From JAWKXU01 sp020446465 (GTDB taxonomy: Bacteria > Pseudomonadota > Alphaproteobacteria > Sphingomonadales > Sphingomonadaceae): 64,000 nt of DNA. The notes below the pieces were generated by a model. The model worked only from the letters and a program-made list of their open reading frames with translations. It was not told where the DNA came from and searched no databases. Position 1 is the stretch's first letter. Each line of letters starts with the position of its first letter. This document shows, piece by piece, positions 63,380 to 64,000 of this stretch. The translations under genes and the position numbers were made by a program. The stretch is taken from the NCBI GenBank assembly GCA_041396845.1, contig JAWKXU010000004.1:248001-312000 (forward strand). Direction: 5' to 3'.

Positions 63380-64000
63380 ATGGCTGTCATTCTGGGAATT
63401 GAATCGAGCTGCGACGAAACCGCAGCCGCGCTGGTGGACAGCAATCGCCGCGTGCTGGCCCAGCATATCGCTTCGCAGGATGACGCGCACCGCCCCTATG
63501 GCGGGGTCGTGCCGGAAATCGCTGCACGCGCCCATGCCGAACGACTGGCCCCGATGATTGCGGCAACCCTCGCCGATGCCGGGCTTTCCCTTGATGATGT
63601 GGACGCCATTGCAGCCACGGCAGGCCCCGGCCTGATCGGCGGAGTCATGGTGGGCCTCGTCAGTGCAAAGGCTTTGGCCATGGCCAGTGGCAAGCCGCTG
63701 ATCGCCGTCAACCACCTTGAAGGGCACGCGCTTTCGCCCCGCCTTGCCGATGCATCGCTGGCGTTCCCTTATGCGCTGTTGCTGGTGTCAGGCGGGCATT
63801 GCCAGATCCTGCGAGTGGATGGCGTGGGGCAATACCGGCGGCTGGCAACAACGATAGACGATGCACTGGGTGAAGCCTTTGACAAAACTGCCAAGATTCT
63901 CGGCCTTGGCTACCCCGGTGGCCCGGCGGTCGAGCGACTGGCCGAACAGGGCGATCCTGCAGGGGTGCCGCTGCCGCGCCCGCTCGCAGGCAGTGCAGAG
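63380..64000 (+). CDS. tsaD: tRNA N6-adenosine threonylcarbamoyltransferase TsaD, 3' part outside window
   Basis: 207 codons are in the window and no stop is reached; full TsaD is about 340 residues. VILGIESSCDETAAALVD, GGVVPEIAARAHAERL, GPGLIGGVMVGLVSAKALA, metal-binding NHLEGHALSP, LLVSGGHCQILRV, DDALGEAFDKTAKILGLGYPGGPAVE. Makes the t6A37 modification with TsaB/TsaE. Divergent from hemC across 46 bases. Confidence 0.96.
   Translation, partial: MAVILGIESSCDETAAALVDSNRRVLAQHIASQDDAHRPYGGVVPEIAARAHAERLAPMIAATLADAGLSLDDVDAIAATAGPGLIGGVMVGLVSAKALAMASGKPLIAVNHLEGHALSPRLADASLAFPYALLLVSGGHCQILRVDGVGQYRRLATTIDDALGEAFDKTAKILGLGYPGGPAVERLAEQGDPAGVPLPRPLAGSAE

Overview
The window is a 64 kb piece of a GC-rich alphaproteobacterial chromosome. 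Gene content and order (yajC-secD-secF, aroQ-accB-accC, serC-serA, the Anbu proteasome-homologue operon, hemC-hemD-Mic60-like divergent from tsaD) and several lineage-type proteins (DUF6456, DUF3617, a helical pseudo-kinase) point to Sphingomonadales. The genus cannot be fixed by eye. Most of the window is ordinary core genome, densely packed and with many start/stop overlaps.

Region by region. 1-5.3 kb: hrpB (cut by the window edge), ispB, a chorismate mutase and a PhoP/PhoQ-like two-component pair. 5.4-13.8 kb: PepSY and SIMPL periplasmic proteins, an ABC-F ATPase, a DUF6456 gene divergent from an XRE-type regulator that is coupled to a glycosyltransferase, then yajC-secD-secF. 14.0-20.6 kb: tRNA-Pro, an orphan 3TM holin, aroQ, accBC, an Lrp regulator, a degenerate histidine kinase and a polysaccharide deacetylase. 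20.7-21.0 kb: three tRNAs (CAU, Pro-UGG, Val-UAC).

21.0-32.6 kb is a genomic island in the 3' end of tRNA-Val. An 11 bp piece of the tRNA end is repeated at about 32.56 kb. The island holds a truncated tyrosine integrase fused by deletion to a type ISP restriction-modification gene, which is itself split by a decayed IS3-family element. It also holds an excisionase-like protein, a Toprim primase-like protein and a DUF3987 helicase-like protein, two HGGxSTGP proteins, a membrane-anchored nuclease and a Y-family DNA polymerase, with several very small ORFs. No virion or conjugation genes are visible, so it resembles a satellite-type or P4-like element that has lost its integrase.

32.6-64 kb: a three-gene ABC exporter, a beta-CASP metallo-hydrolase, a MarR-type regulator with a receiver-like N-domain, an L,D-transpeptidase, purA, trhO, GST, hisZ, serA-serC (with a serC-type leader), an MsrQ-like membrane protein, an extensin-family protein, the Anbu/transglutaminase/alpha-E/ATP-grasp operon, a hydrolase, uvrB, a DsbD-like protein, a UbiH-family hydroxylase, the hem operon and tsaD (cut by the window edge).

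The most interesting signal is regulatory. A 15-base element (TTTCCTACATGAACC) and a 13-base palindrome (AACCAATTTGGTT) occur in the 103 bp between the DUF6456 gene and the XRE regulator and again in front of the holin gene 5 kb away. The 15-mer has the same orientation and nearly the same distance to the DUF6456 and holin start codons. Because DUF6456-type proteins and XRE repressors control gene transfer agents in other alphaproteobacteria, this looks like a control circuit that includes a lysis gene.
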